Shown one piece after another: positions 31,936 through 44,039 of a stretch of 64,000 bases of DNA. Location of the stretch: positions 22,958,713 to 23,022,712 of the forward strand of contig OZ020616.1 in NCBI GenBank assembly GCA_963971575.1, read 5' to 3'. The stretch comes from Liopterus haemorrhoidalis (Eukaryota; Arthropoda; Insecta; Coleoptera; Dytiscidae). How positions within the stretch are numbered: the first letter of the stretch is position 1; every line of letters starts with the position of its first letter. The notes under the pieces were generated by a model, which saw nothing but the letters and a program-made list of their open reading frames with translations, had not been told where the DNA came from and did not search any database. The translations under genes were made by a program, and so were the position numbers.

Positions 31936-34063
31936 CACTAGAAAGACCGGCATTCGCTTCCTACCTAAAAAGACCAACATCGTCATTTTGACGCTAGGGT
32001 TACCGTTAATGTTGATAAGAAGTGTTTGTTAGGATTTATACAGACAAACACGATCATACTTTACTGTCTTTAATTTATTTGAATCAGTGATACATTTAGT
32101 GCAAATTATTGTTTTTTTTTTTTTTTTGTATGTTTTATGCATTTCCCACATACTGGTTTCTTACAACTATCACAAAAGCAAGAAGTTTTATTTCTTTTAC
32201 AATTTGTATTTATTTGACAAGTTCGTCTTTTGTTTGACCTCGTCTCCTCTACCATTTCATCTATATTTTCGATAACGCAAAGTGGACGAGCCGGGCCTGG
32301 ATTTTTTTGATATTCTGCTCGTAACTCACAAACGAGTTGAAGTATGAAATTATGGCGAGAAATATTGCTATGAGTAATATTTCTGTAAATAACCCATGAA
32401 TTTTTAACAGCTATGTAAAACATTATAAAATACGTGCATAGGCCATCTACGAGTACCAGCTCTCACGGAATATTTCCTTGCCATTTGGTCCAAAATATCT
32501 ACACCAAAATTTTGTTGAATTATAAAGTGCAACAGTTTCAGGAATTTTTTTCTCGCCTGTGCCAATTTGAAATCTCGGGTGTAGGGTACTGAGAATTATA
32601 ACATTTTTGTTTGGTTTCCCTTGCTAAATTGTCAGGGAGGTATTGGTATCTGTCTTCATGATAAAGGAATCATAACGTGGGGTTCGCATTGTTTTACAAA
32701 CCGTAGGTATTTCTCTTCTTGCACACCTCATTGTACCCACTATGCTTGTTTGCTCGGTTCTCAGTTTATCTGCCAGTTTTATTCGGAAATAACTGTTCAT
32801 CACCAGTCAAGTTTTCACCAGGTACGTAGCATAATTGACAATTTTCAATAAATTTATTCCATATTACTGATGCTAAGGCGAATTTGTCCGTTGCAAGTCG
32901 CAAGGATCTTGTAGACCGCATATGAAAACGTATATACTTCATAATTTCTTTGAATCTGTTCTTGCTCAGTGTTTCACAGAATACAGGTGGCCCCCACAAT
33001 TTCGACAACATCAGATCTAAATTTAGAATTGTAAGCGCCACGGGCGTACAGTAATGCAATAAAGGCATCAAGCTCATCTAAAGTTATACACCAAGTTTCA
33101 TCGTTAGTCCGTTGACGAGCTTCTGTTTCTGTACATATCTTTATGTGTCGAAGAGTTGCTTCGTCAATGAATTGGCGCCACGCAGTAAGCACTTTACCAT
33201 CATGAACGAATCGCTTTGCATAAGGGGTTGGGCCTGGAACATCTCGAAACACATTTTGAGCACTGCGCCGACCTACCTGCATGGTACTTTGGGTATCTGC
33301 TACACACTTCCATTCGGTGCCATCACTTGCAATCAAGGTATCATTTATAGCAGGTGCCGATTACCGTGAAGAAGAAGGTCCACCTCGCATACCTCGACCT
33401 CCTCTACGGCTGCTTCTCGATCCGATACAGCGACGACCAGGAACCACACTAGACGTCGACGGTGTTTCTATTAGAATGTCTTCACTCGAATCTGAGCTGT
33501 CCAACAACAATGTGTTGTTGGTCGCCGGTACATAATCCGTATCTCCCGTATCAACTACATTATCTGCAACACTATCTTCTCCACCCGATTCAGATTCTGA
33601 ATAAGGTATATCTCGAAGATTTTGTAATTGCTTCTGTATTTGAAACTCGGAAATATTTTTACGCGCACTCATATTCAAAATGAACACAGTGATTATATCG
33701 AATACTTTATTCAGCTTACACACCACTACTGAGAGTTTCAACACTGATCGAACAATAAGAAAGCATAACAAAATATTTAGCGGTTCGTAATGTAAACAAA
33801 TAATTCTAATTACCCTCAAGCATGATAATAGTTTAATAATAAGTTCTTTGTACTGCGTCATTTTGACGACTGTGGTCTTTGTAGATATGACTCATTGTAT
33901 TTCGAAAACTAATAAAGATAACAACTTTATATTTAAACGGGGTCTATAAAACTACAAATTATTAAAAGTCAAAGAGTGTCATGTTTAAACTAGGCATAAC
34001 TTTAAAAATATTATCGTTTTACTTCGCGGAATCGTCAATTTGACGACTGCGGTCTTTCTAGTG
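31936..34063 (-). mobile_element. piggyBac-type transposon, TTAA duplication
   Basis: TTAA flanks both ends (31932-31935, 34064-34067). Ends CACTAGAAAGACCG are inverted copies over 14 bp. Subterminal sequences TCATTTTGACG and TCAATTTGACGACTGCGG recur. The single gene is a defective piggyBac transposase on the minus strand. Confidence 0.9.
32106..33672 (-). pseudogene. piggyBac transposase, deleted in catalytic domain
   Basis: Likely start ATG at 33672. The N-terminus is acidic and Ser-rich with two SGGED/SDSSED-type stretches. TAA near 33361 interrupts the frame. The domain continues with VGRRSAQNVFRDVPGPT, WCITLDELDAFIALLYARG, NRFKEIMKYIRF and GDEQLFPNKTGR (first catalytic Asp region). Then about 100 residues with the second Asp are missing. 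After a frame change come VDILDQMARKYSVRAG (third Asp) and the C-terminal Cys-rich binding domain (CKRNKTSCFCDSCKKPVCGK). Inactive. Confidence 0.85.
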
Positions 34064-34208
34064 TTAAGAAGGAAATTACTAGTAAACTTAAGGATGTTTC
34101 GCTGAAACATTTTTGATCTGTTATGTTCTTATTATTTATTGTATTATTTTTTCTCTTGTAGTTAATGTATCAATTCTTTTGTTAATTTAGTATAGTATAT
34201 ATACATTT

Positions 34209-35011
34209 TGTAACGAATCGTTTAGACTGCCGGAACAAGATCCAAACAAACTTTCACAAATCAGCCGTCGCGAGAATTTCTTTAAAGGGTTGGCATCGTT
34301 TTTTTTTTTTCATGATTTTACAAGAAGTATTTTAAAATAACAGTTTTTAGGAATTCAAATAATAAAATAAAATTAGAAACCTTTCGTTTCAGCACGTACA
34401 CTTTAGAAATATATTTTTAAATGGTCCATTGTTCAAGAGACATTTGTTCAGGGTTATTGCTTAATAACTTTGAACAGTAGCATCTTCTTGAACAAATCTT
34501 AAACCCTTTACTTAGAAATTCGACTAGAAATGACTAATAAAAAGACACGTCTTTCTGAAGACAAGATCAGACAGTATTCAGTCCGGTTAGTATTAAGATC
34601 TAAGTTGTTGAATTCGTAGAGGCACTGTGTCAGCATTCTGGTGGTATATCCGATTCTATTTGTTTTAAACTTTTCATTATCTTAATACCTTAATCTTTTA
34701 ATCTTTTGTAAATATTACTTTTAATAAATCAAATTCTTAAATTTTAAACCATCTTACTTAACGTGTGTAAACCTTCACCTTTAAGACCTTAAGTGAACAG
34801 CTAAGATCCAGGTTGGTAAGTACACTAATACATATCATTTAGTTCACATATCGTAATTATGAACCCTGGATAACATTTACGCCTACAACCCGAACTCCTT
34901 TAGTCAAGAATCTCATATAAGTTCGAGATTAGACTTTATATAACATCACAGGCTCGCTACCTAGTGGACAATAAATGGTACGTTTGAAAGTAACATATCG
35001 GGCTCGCTACA
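34209..35011 (+). mobile_element. Solo LTR of about 803 bp, ATTT duplication
   Basis: TGTAACGAATCG at the left and GGGCTCGCTACA at the right, with ATTT on both sides (34205-34208, 35012-35015). TG...CA ends with TGTA/TACA inversion and 4-bp duplication indicate an LTR, probably Ty3/gypsy. No coding frame. Orientation is arbitrary. Confidence 0.75.
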
Positions 35012-35116
35012 ATTTCAATATATTCTTTTTTTTTTGTAAAATGTATATGGAGACTTGTAGGAGAATTTTGTGTTTAGCCACCCGAATAAAATAAATAAAT
35101 AAATAAATAAATAAAG

Positions 35117-35479
35117 AAGGGCCATGGAGAATGCATTCGGAATATTGATCAGTAGGTTCGACATTTTTGAAAAGAAAATTGACTGTCGGATGGATACAGT
35201 AGACAAAATAGTGAGAACTGCTTGTGCCTCCACAACTGGTTACGTAAAACTTCTGCCAGGTGTTACTTTCCTGAAGGATCTGTTGACGACGAAAACATTG
35301 ACACGGTGGAAATTAATTCTGGCCGATGAAGATTAGAAGTTAACGAGTTACGTAATTTGAAAGATACTTCGTATCGCAATCGTAAGGGCACACAACTTAC
35401 CAAGGAATTAAGAAACTACCTAAAGGGTTATTTTAACACTGAAAGCACTGTTTCTTGGCAGTACAATAGAATTCATTAA
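35117..35479 (+). pseudogene. Second Harbinger transposase, C-terminal part
   Basis: MENAFGILISRFDIFEK carries the catalytic Glu, then VDKIVRTACAS. After a stop near 35336 the same strand reads LRNLKDTSYRNRKGTQLTKE and NYLKGYFNTESTVSWQ, a typical Harbinger C-terminus, with TAA at 35479. Counterpart of 30669-31086. Confidence 0.8.
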
Positions 35480-35619
35480 ACAAAAGTCTTGTCGAGTAAC
35501 CAATGGCGGATTAACTATGAAACTAATTAAATTTTAGCTTCAGAGCCTCGAACACATGTAAACAAATGTTTTTTGAGCCCCCGAGTTCAAAATATATTTT
35601 TAATTTCCACTAACATAAT
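35480..35619. other. Unassigned short interval
   Basis: Between the Harbinger C-terminus and the next LINE endonuclease fragment; no feature recognised. Confidence 0.3.
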
Positions 35620-37960
35620 TAAATGATTTCGATGTAATTGTTTTATCCGAAACATGGCATGTCGATAATATAGAAAAGTTCACTATTAAAGGCTACAGTC
35701 CATATTATAATGAATGTTGCGCCCGTGGAGCGCAAACAATAATATTATTACCTGGGTGGAAAATACTGTGCGCTATTTTCCAAACACTCGGTATAATATT
35801 CTTATATTATTTTCGAAACCGAACATTTCCTACGAATTCTAGGTTTGGACTGGTCGGTCTCCGCTAATGCGTTCATTTCTCTCGCAAAAACAATTACTAT
35901 TGCAGCAAACTTGCGACAGTTAACATCCAAGTTTTGTGTTTCTTGTGATATTTTACGTTCTTTTCGAACATTGTGGGCCATCAGCGCCAAATATAGTCAG
36001 AAGATTTGCGGATCTCTGGCCTCCCATAATCCGCGCGATTATCTGGCTTCCTGCCAGCAACCAGAAGAATTTCGGACGAGTTCCAGATTCTTCCAGGATC
36101 ACAGCAGCCAAGGGACTTTTCTGGACCCCGTGCGGTCACCTAAGTATCCCTTTTTTTATCTTATTTGTAAATAAGATACGCGTAAGTAGAGAATCATATT
36201 AATTTTCACTTTATATACAACTGTCTTTGTTTCCAAAACCACGTGTTTTGAACAAAGCATAGTTTATTTTTTGTTATTTAGGAGCTTACAACCCCGAAAT
36301 TTGTGTGTGTGTGTATCTGATACACTCTAGCAGATTGCCCGTTTTTTACGGCATCTTTTAATGTATTTAATGTTGCAAATGCATTTTAATTTCAAATATA
36401 TTAATTGTTTAAATAATTATTATTTATTAATCATTTGCTACGATTATTTATTAATTATTATTAATTTTATATTTCTAGTCGTTCGAGACTAGTTGTTTAA
36501 CCCACAGCGTGTTTCAGACAACACCAGTGGCGTACTTCTTTATTATTTGCATTTAGATAATTTATTACTAATTGTTTTACATTTAGTTAACCTGCCCATT
36601 AATTGTATTTTTATTCTTGCATTTGCAATTGGGGGTAAACTTATTTGTTACGCATGCCAGTTTGGCCATAGCTAGTCAACAGTTTGTATATATTTGCATA
36701 TTTCTTGTATTTTAGGGTTTAATTGTTCTAATTTAATTATTAATATTTTCCTTGTCATATACAAATTGTTGGTTCGCTCGCATGTACCAGTTTAGTGCAT
36801 ATTTTTGTACACTGTAAATTTATAACCTTTTATTCAATTGAGGATAATTTTTGTGTATTAAGTTTCTCACCACAATGTAATTTGGTTGTGTCGGGGAGAA
36901 ACTATCTACGCCAAGAAATTTATGTGTGCTTCGACTACAATTCGCACCTTTAAAATTGTAGAAATTTTATCACGCGTCTACCGGGTGATCCATTAATTTC
37001 GGTAAATTATTTTATCTATCACGCCTGTTATGATAATTTTCGAGTGAGACTGGCTAAAATAAATTCAATATTTTCTCCGATTACTCAAGTGCAGCCCGTA
37101 GGTTCCTCGTTTGTTTAGGGACTCAAGAGGAGAGATTGGTGGTCGTTTATTCCTTCTTATTCACACTGTGGGCCTCGCCGTTTCTACCTATATGTTCCGA
37201 GGGTGAGCCTTCCAACTTGTGTAAGTCTTCGAGAGAAACCCCTTGAAGTGAAGTACATCTCTGCCTACCTGTCTCCCTTTTTTGTGTTCGCGATCTGCAC
37301 TGGAGTAACTCGCCTGTTTTTAGCCAGCTCTCTCATTAGTCTGAGGTCGTGCGGTGCGTCTACAGCCACCTTACGCCTCCTGTACAGTTCTTTAATTCCC
37401 GTCACGTGTGGGGGGGGGGGGTCACACGAATCTTTTTCGTTGCCCATGTGGCCGTCCGGCACCTTTCTCTTTCGAACCGGAACGGTGCGGGCGCCACAAT
37501 GAAAGTTAATATAACCAAAACGATGGAGATAAAAACAGCTCATACCCATGTAGTTAAAAAAATATATATATTTTCTTGATAAATATAATATAATGAGAAT
37601 TACAAAAATTAAAACTGTTAGGCATAACAGAAGTATACAAACCCCCTTCACTTAATACAAATATTTTCATAAATAATCACAACGACTATTTTGAAAGTTC
37701 GTGTAAACTCTCTAATGAAATTTTTACAGGTGATATAAACATTGACATTCTAAACAACAAAAATAATCATGTCAATGATTATCTTAACATATTGAGTCAA
37801 AATGATTTTAGGTCATATATTAATAAACCCACCCGCAATGACAAAACGTGTTAAGACCATTTCATCTTAAAAACGAAAATAATTTAAAATAATTTTTTAC
37901 CCATTATTTTAAATTCTAAAATAACAGACCACTTGCCTATATTCCTACAAATAAATACAA
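35620..37960 (+). pseudogene. LINE (LINE-K) endonuclease, split by element B copy 2
   Basis: FDVIVLSETWHVDNIEKFTI (catalytic Glu) is at 35625-35690. Element B then interrupts at 35715. After it, FTGDINIDILNNKNN (about 37725), the segment RSYINKPTRNDKT and SKITDHLPIFLQI (about 37920) complete the endonuclease order. Stops and frameshifts are present. The linker of the same or a related LINE appears at 60324-60830, beyond the large E block. Confidence 0.75.
35715..37498 (-). mobile_element. Long LTR-like element B, copy 2 (uninterrupted)
   Basis: On the minus strand it begins TGTGGCGCCCGCACCG and ends CACGGGCGCAACA. ATGAA is duplicated at 35710-35714 and 37499-37503. 1,784 bp without insertions and the best reference for the family. 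It contains a G12 run near 37409-37420 and the small conserved helix-turn-helix-like frame (about 37270-37390). TG...CA ends and a 5-bp duplication fit a solo LTR; the length is unusual for one. Confidence 0.8.
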
Positions 37961-38655
37961 ATTCAAAAATCAGCTGTGGCCACCACAGGACCGACCGCCA
38001 TCATAAAGTACTTGTATAAAATACATTCTGGCAGCAGAGTAGAAATAAATTGACCATATATTTTCTAACAGAGATATTATTTATCAAGACCATGGAAACG
38101 TTACATATAAGTATGAAAAATTTGAGACTTTAATTAAAACTTTAAATTTTAAATAATTTTACAAAAAAATTTCGAAATTTTTCGTTTTATCAAAAAACGT
38201 CTCAAATAAAAGTTATTCGTTATTGCATTTATAACAACTTTTGTTCAATAAATTTTTTCGAAATATTTTTCTGTTGCTAAATATTCGCAAAAATCTTAAA
38301 ATTGACTCGAGTAAACTCCCATTTCTAGTCAACCGATTTTTACCAAAAGTTGATCAACTCGTGCCATTGATGTCAAAAGCTTAAATATGCAGTTTCATAA
38401 AATTACCGAATTTGCTCTGCACGTGTACACAGCCAGACCGACAGACAGACGGACGGACGGGCAGACAGACCGACAGACATCATGCTAAAAATAGTCAAAA
38501 CCTTATGTAGGGACGTCAATTCGTGAAGATCCATCGAAATCTCGAAATGTCAAAATCGGTATGATCACAATACCTCCCTTATATATGTTGACGGTCGGTA
38601 AAAAAGGAAGCGAACATAAATTAATTGCAGAAAACTCAACAACACTGACAGAAAT
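37961..38655. repeat. Interspersed repeat with GACA/GACG tract
   Basis: Carries AGACCGACAGACAGACGGACGGACGG (38433-38480 zone) followed by CATCATGCTAAAAATAGTCAAAACC, a pattern resembling the microsatellite-bearing elements near 7883. No coding frame and ends not resolved. Sequence at 38040-38150 may be LINE-K linker. Confidence 0.4.
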
Positions 38656-38773
38656 TGTAATATCTTCAATTTTACATATAATTAAACTTTATTTACAACA
38701 ACTGTCAAACAGCGTCTGTTTCTATGATACCCAAAACAAGTTCATACAGACATATTTATGATATAGTATGACA
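38656..38773 (-). repeat. 3' LTR of element E
   Basis: TGTAATATCTTCAATTTTACA to TATAGTATGACA, nearly identical to the 5' LTR at 59464-60323 when the insertion there is ignored. Both have TG...CA ends. Confidence 0.75.
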
Positions 38774-39016
38774 ATTAACATATGACTTTTATTAACAATT
38801 TATTATGACAATTAACTTATTAACTTATGACTTTAACAATTTAAATGTCCTAATTTCCATGCTTACGGTTAATAATTTAATTTTGCAGGTCGTTGTACTG
38901 TTCTTTTGGAACGCCTGGGAGAAGGAATATATTTTGGCATTGATAACGATCTCTCTTGATTATTGTTCGCATTATCAGTATCAATAGCATCCTCAAAACT
39001 ATCATTTATAACAATA
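38774..39016 (-). pseudogene. Element E: C-terminus of pol and 3' untranslated region
   Basis: Minus-strand frame ending TAA at 38869-38871 reads NNNQERSLSMPKYIPSPRR then SKRTVQRPAKLNY. Acidic sequence followed by an RRSxRxxxRP-type tail is the usual end of gypsy integrase/pol frames. This supports the claim that E continues across the LINE insert. About 95 bp separate the stop from the 3' LTR. Confidence 0.65.
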
Positions 39017-39021
39017 TCTTG

Positions 39022-40350
39022 TAATTGTCAAATTTTGCAAAGTTTCTTGAAAAGGCTATTTACAACAAAAGAATCTCTTTTATAGATAGCAACTGTATAT
39101 TATCTGCAAATCAATATGATTTCCGATCAAAAAAATCCACAGCAGACGTACTATCTTTATTAACAGACAAGATTTATAAAGCTTTAGACAACACTCGTCC
39201 TTGTATGGCCATATTTCTAGACTTGGTTAAAGCTTTCGACACGGTAAATCATGAGTTATTATTCAAGAAATTAGAACTCTATGGAATAAGAGGTGTAGCA
39301 TTGAAATTAATTACGAGATATTTTACTGATAGAATCCAAGTAACCAAAATTTTGAAGATCACTAGTTCGGAAATACATTTAAAAACGGGAGTTCCACAAG
39401 GAACAGTGATTGAGCCCTTATTCTTTATTTTATATGTTAATAATTTATTTCAATTTCATAAAAATTCTCAAATTATTTCATACGCAGACGACAACGCGCT
39501 CTTCATTGAAGGTGATTCATGGGAACATGTTAAAGATTTGGCCACTAAAGATTTATTAATTATTAAGCAATGGTTGGAATTCAACAAACTACCTTTAAAT
39601 ATTAAAAAAAAAACACACTTTTTAAATTTCTCATGTAATAATAGGCTGTGTGAACAAACTGCAAATTGTGCATGTGAAAAAATAACAAAAAAAGATCATA
39701 CAAATTATCTAGGTTTAATTGTCGGCAACTTTCTTAGATGGAACCATCACATTGAAAAACTTGTAGAAGCCTCAGAAAATCAATCTTCATTTTGAAGAAA
39801 TTAAGATATATTCTACCCTTTCCTAAATTAAAAATATTTTATTTCTCTTTTGTTCAATCCATTTTACAATATGGCATCTTAGGCTGGGGAGGGACTACTA
39901 ATAATTCCATAAATAACAGTCATATTTTACATAAACATATATTAAAAATAATGTGCTTTAAACCTAGAATGTATTCTTCCAATTTAATTTATAAGGAAAC
40001 CCAACTATTTCGTATCATTCAGCTATATATTTTGGCAATCTTTACAAAAACTTATAAAAATCCGAACATAATTCAATACTCCAAATATAACTATGCTACA
40101 AGGTTAAAAATAAATAATTTTTCAATTCCGCATAAACATTATAAGACATAATCAGAATGCTACTACCTTTTCCACATTGGCGTCATTCACAAAAATTTTA
40201 ATAGTTACTTAACGACAAATTATATTGAATTGAATATTCTCAATAAAAAAAGCATATTTAAAAAATGGACATCCTCACTTACTGCAAATGAAATTAATGA
40301 GATATTTCAAAATCAACTTTATGCATTTCTTTCTCTCTGTTTCACATACT
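39022..40350 (+). pseudogene. LINE-G reverse transcriptase
   Basis: LSNFAKFLEKAIYN, AIFLDLVKAFDTVNHELL, KTGVPQGTVIEPLFFILYV, IISYADDNALFIEG (YADD), NYLGLIVGNFLRWNHHI, SILQYGILGWGG and the C-terminal FKKWTSSLTANEINEIF follow in CR1 order. A frameshift lies at 39790 and a stop at 40149-40151. The fingers' start is missing by truncation, so this copy was dead on arrival. Confidence 0.85.
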
Positions 40351-40384
40351 TGTACTTATGTATATATATATATACATATATATG

Positions 40385-40437
40385 TCAGCGAAAGCCGATC
40401 TTCACCCAAAAACCCCAAAAGAAACGAACTGACTATA
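40385..40437 (+). repeat. Fragment of element-I LTR
   Basis: TGTCAGCGAAAGCCGATCTT and the following 30 bases match the start of the LTR at 43468-43520 and 53058-53110, then stop. Confidence 0.7.
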
Positions 40438-41168
40438 ATGTCATGTAAGGGTCAGATCTAGTTCTTGGACGTCCATTGTAATATGTTACGATAGTAACGA
40501 TAACATAATGACATATATGTGACAGATTGTACATAGACGTAGTAATAAATGCTTATATGTGCTTGGATTTGTGTGTTTTAATTGATATTATCATAAACGC
40601 TATAAAGCGTTCTATCATCAGAAGTGGGATCCCTACACCTACAACTAATTTTGGCCGTGTTTGTTGTTCCATTCATAAAATATTTTGAAAATGACAGAAG
40701 ATTGACAGTTGCAAAAATAAATTGAAATGTCAAAATTGGCTGACAAGAGTTTTTAAAATGGAAAACACAGGTGCTATATTATAATTAAACTGTAAAAAAA
40801 TAATTAACTCCAAAACGTTGCGTACCCATATTATGGTGAGCCACAGTGATGCGTAGAAGTTGAAATGTTCTAGAATGAATTTGGATAAAGTACGTTAAAA
40901 CTAATAGCAAGGGCAGGAAAACATCCTACAAGATGCAAATAAATTTTCCGATAACATTGTAAATGTTAAATAAAGAATAAGCTAAAGGTAGTATAGAAAT
41001 TTGACGCCAAACAATAAGAGAATGATATTTCTAATTTGTTCTTCAAAGTAGTTCGTAATTCAAAGAGTTTTTGTTGGACACTAATTATATTCCTTGTATG
41101 GAATCATATTACATAAGATTATATTTTGCATTGGCAGATGACAGATGACAAATGACAGATAATAGTAG

Positions 41169-41447
41169 TTGTTATTTTTATTTTGTAAAACAGTTTTACC
41201 AAGTTTTTTGTGTAATTTTTCTAAATTTTGCATTAATGAATTACAGAATTATGGTCCAATAAAAGTGTGTTATTTCTTTACGAAATATATTGAACGTATT
41301 GCGCGTATTCGAAATATCACGGGTAGTGACATTTTAAATACGCAAATCGAACAGTTTTATTATTATTATGAGTATGATAAAAAGAAAAGATTTTGTAATT
41401 TCAGAAAATTAGCTTTTACGGAAAAGCAAATTAAAAAAAAAAATTAA
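41169..41447 (+). other. Unrecognised 92-codon open frame in element H
   Basis: Begins at a TTG or the ATG at about 41232. Lys/Tyr-rich, low complexity at the end (KQIKKKN). No domain recognised and may not be coding. Confidence 0.2.
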
Positions 41448-42246
41448 ATCAAAATGAACGTAAAAATGTTAGTTCTCCCAAGTTCAATAATACAAAAGTA
41501 CTAAGTTAAGTTTTTAACTGATGTGGTAATTGTGGAAACACAGACAAAAATTAACAGCCGAAAGGTGTCAAAGTTGTCTTGTAAGGTGTCAAAGATGTCT
41601 TGCTCTTAGGTCTGTACTAATGGTACATATTGGACGAAAGTGCTAATATAAACGACAGATTTTACAATTTATACACATGCTATTTAATAATAAATGTGAA
41701 CGATGTAATACTGTGTACATTGCTTGGGCAGATCTTTTGTTACAGCTATTGCAGGTTTAGAACATATTTTAGAACCAGGAGATAAATTCATTTAATGTAT
41801 TCTTTGTTCTTTGGACATTTTCAACAAGGACTAAAACAGTGGCAACCGTAGGGTTCTGCTTAATTTTACTTGTTTTAGCAATGCGATTGATAACAGATCA
41901 AGGTGTAGTTTACCTGAAATGGCAAATGTAATAATCTGAAGAGAAATAATAATAAAAAAATGTCAGAATGGACGAGCGTTTGTCTATTGACAGACAAATA
42001 GTACGAAGGTAACTAGATAGATGATCATGATTAAAAGTGACGATGATTAAAGTGGTAAGATACATATTATTGCTTTGATTAAATGAGATGGGACGTTGCG
42101 TGTGGGATAATAAGGTACTGAGTAGGAAGCAGCGACAGTCACTGAACTTGTTGGGTACTGTAGACAACCTGTATTGAAATGAACTGATTTGATAGTTGAT
42201 TAAGAATTGATAGCTTGTTGAGTACCGCAAGACACACTGGTCGTTT

Positions 42247-42675
42247 TTGTTTTGTTGGCTCTGGATGGTCAGGGACCTCAAGGAGTTCAGAGGAACTCTG
42301 GATGGTCAAGGACCTCAAAGAGTTGTGTTTGTTTTGTTTGACTCTGGATGGTCAGGGACCTCAAGGAGTTCAGGGGAACTCTGGATGGTCAGGGACCTCA
42401 AAGAGTTGTGTTTGTTTTGTTTCACTCTGGATGGTCAGGGACCTCAAGGAATTCAGAAGAACTCTGGATGGTCAGGGACCTCAAAGAGTTGTTGGACCTA
42501 AAATGGTCGTGTTTGTCTTGTTGACTCTGGATGGTCAGGGACCTCAAGGCGTTCAGAGGAACTCTGGATGGTCAGGGACCTCAAGGAAATGTGTTTGTTT
42601 TGTTCGACGCTGAATGTTCAAGGACCTCAAGGAGTTCAGTGAAACTCTGGATGGTCAGGAACCTCAAGGAGACGA
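42247..42675 (+). repeat. Higher-order tandem repeat CTGGATGGTCAGGGACCTCAAG
   Basis: The word CTCTGGATGGTCAGGGACCTC recurs about ten times in alternating 38- and 46-bp monomers, giving an 84-bp higher-order unit. As 84 is 28 codons, two frames stay open over 85-130 codons (motif GWSGTS / LDGQGPQ). Located just before the 3' LTR of element H. Confidence 0.88.
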
Positions 42676-43019
42676 GCAAAACTAACATTATGTTCGTTTA
42701 CTCTGTTTTATTTTGCAGTTATTAAATTCTGATGATGCCGCGAAGACGAGGCAGCAGCAGGACGGTCGTGTTACGATAATAAGTTGTTTTATTCTCCAGT
42801 TAAATTTTTAGATGCCGCGAGGACACGGCAAGATCAGGACGGCTGTGTAAGGGTCAGATCTAGTTCTTGGACGTCCATTGTAATATGTTACGATAGTAAC
42901 GATAACATAATGACATATATGTAACAGATTGTACATAGACGTAGTAATAAATGCTTATATGTGCTTGGATTTGTGTGTTTTGATTGATATTATCATAAAA
43001 GCTATAAAGCGTTCTGTCA

Positions 43020-43428
43020 TATATATATATATATATATCCGTTCTAGCATTACCATAATGCCTTGCTTAGAGTCATGTGACTCAGTATGTAAAATGGCGT
43101 CTTATTTGTGTTAACTTCTTTACATTGTTTTCTTCAAATTCTGATGTATTTAAGTGTTTTTAACAACTCAATTACTTTTTATCATACCATGGGTCTGCAT
43201 TTACAAACTTTTATAACAACTTGGCGACATGCTTTACTATTTCGGAAATTGTACAGTTTGTGTTTGCTTTCATGACCGTTACGTTTTGTTATAGAAATCC
43301 TTGATAAAGTTTAGGAAGAATAAACGAAATATTGGATCAATTATGAAATAATTGCATTATCCTTCTTTTTCCCAAATAATTTTCCATGATAAGTGCCTCG
43401 ACAGAAGATCAAAAATTCTCCGTGCTGG

Positions 43429-43467
<39 letters not shown>
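43020..43467. other. TA tracts and unassigned sequence
   Basis: (TA)n at 43020-43038 and 43430-43464 bracket 390 bp with no recognised gene. The right tract abuts the element-I LTR. Confidence 0.5.
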
Positions 43468-43470
<3 letters not shown>

Positions 43471-43701
43471 CAGCGAAAGCCGATTTTCACCCAAAAACCC
43501 CAAAAGAAACGAACTGACTACGCCCATGCACATACTCACACACACTCACGCAGACACACAGATACAGACACTCTAATGGCGGACATTGGATCAACGGTTG
43601 CCTGTGTGGCGTAATATGTATTATTTATATTATATCAATTAAATCTGTTTTGTTATTTTAAATTGTTGTGTATTCTTTACGGCCATATAATTAACCTGAC
43701 A
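43468..43701 (+). repeat. 5' LTR of element I
   Basis: TG...CA ends and its first 85 bp are repeated at 53058. Includes CGCCCATGCACATACTCACAC and a TTATTTATATTATATC box. Confidence 0.8.
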
Positions 43702-44039
43702 AGTTCAGAAGTGGGATATGTGTGAACAAATCAATGAAAAAGTACAGAAATCGTTGTGAATACATGTGCAGCGGTGCGAGAGAGTAAGAACATACGTGCT
43801 ATGTATGAGGTAGAGTGAGATGCAACTACCGGTGAAAAATGTTTAAGGTTAATTTCGGAATAAATTAATGTGCAAAGTGATAAACTAGTAGATTTATTAC
43901 TGTTTTGTTCTGGATTTATGGTGATTAAAGCATATTGGACAATTGGTGTCGAGACATTATGTTTTAATTGACTGAATGAGCGGAAAAAAATATACACCGT
44001 TAAAACAGGCGCGTAAATATAAAGTTTAAACGTATTAGT

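Larger units (their letters stand above)
31094..35116 (+). mobile_element. 5'-truncated LINE with AAAT tail, AAGGGCC duplication
   Basis: AAGGGCC is duplicated at 31087-31093 and 35117-35123, and the right end is an (AAAT)n tail (35085-35116), so target-primed reverse transcription is clear. It lies inside the second Harbinger transposase. Own sequence is about 1.1 kb; a piggyBac copy (31936-34063) and a solo LTR (34209-35011) were inserted later. Confidence 0.85.
40444..43019 (+). mobile_element. LTR element H, non-autonomous
   Basis: Two 174-bp LTRs (40444-40617, 42846-43019) begin TGTAAGGGTCAGATCTAG and end AGCGTTCTRTCA. They differ at only about four positions, so insertion is recent. 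TCAGAAGTGGGAT follows the 5' LTR directly, and the same word follows the element-I LTR. The 2.2-kb interior has no gag, RT or integrase, but has a 92-codon frame at 41169-41447 without recognisable domain and a tandem repeat near the 3' end. Probably mobilised by another element's proteins. No duplication found. Confidence 0.75.

Noticed and set aside
33112..33535. Plus-strand frames at 33.1-33.5 kb
   Set aside because: Antisense shadows of the piggyBac transposase.
35802..36202. Possible gene within element B copy 2
   Set aside because: Open frames on both strands are interrupted in the other B copy and have no recognisable domain.
38656..38773. Independent solo LTR
   Set aside because: No target duplication immediately around it, and the adjacent minus-strand sequence reads as the C-terminus of the element-E pol, so it is better explained as the 3' LTR of E.
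41169..41447. A novel small protein of element H
   Set aside because: Low-complexity Lys/Tyr composition and no domain; kept only as a low-confidence open frame.
43352..43614. Small frames ending in His/Thr repeats
   Set aside because: They read through a TA tract and the element-I LTR (ACACAC-rich); no protein features.
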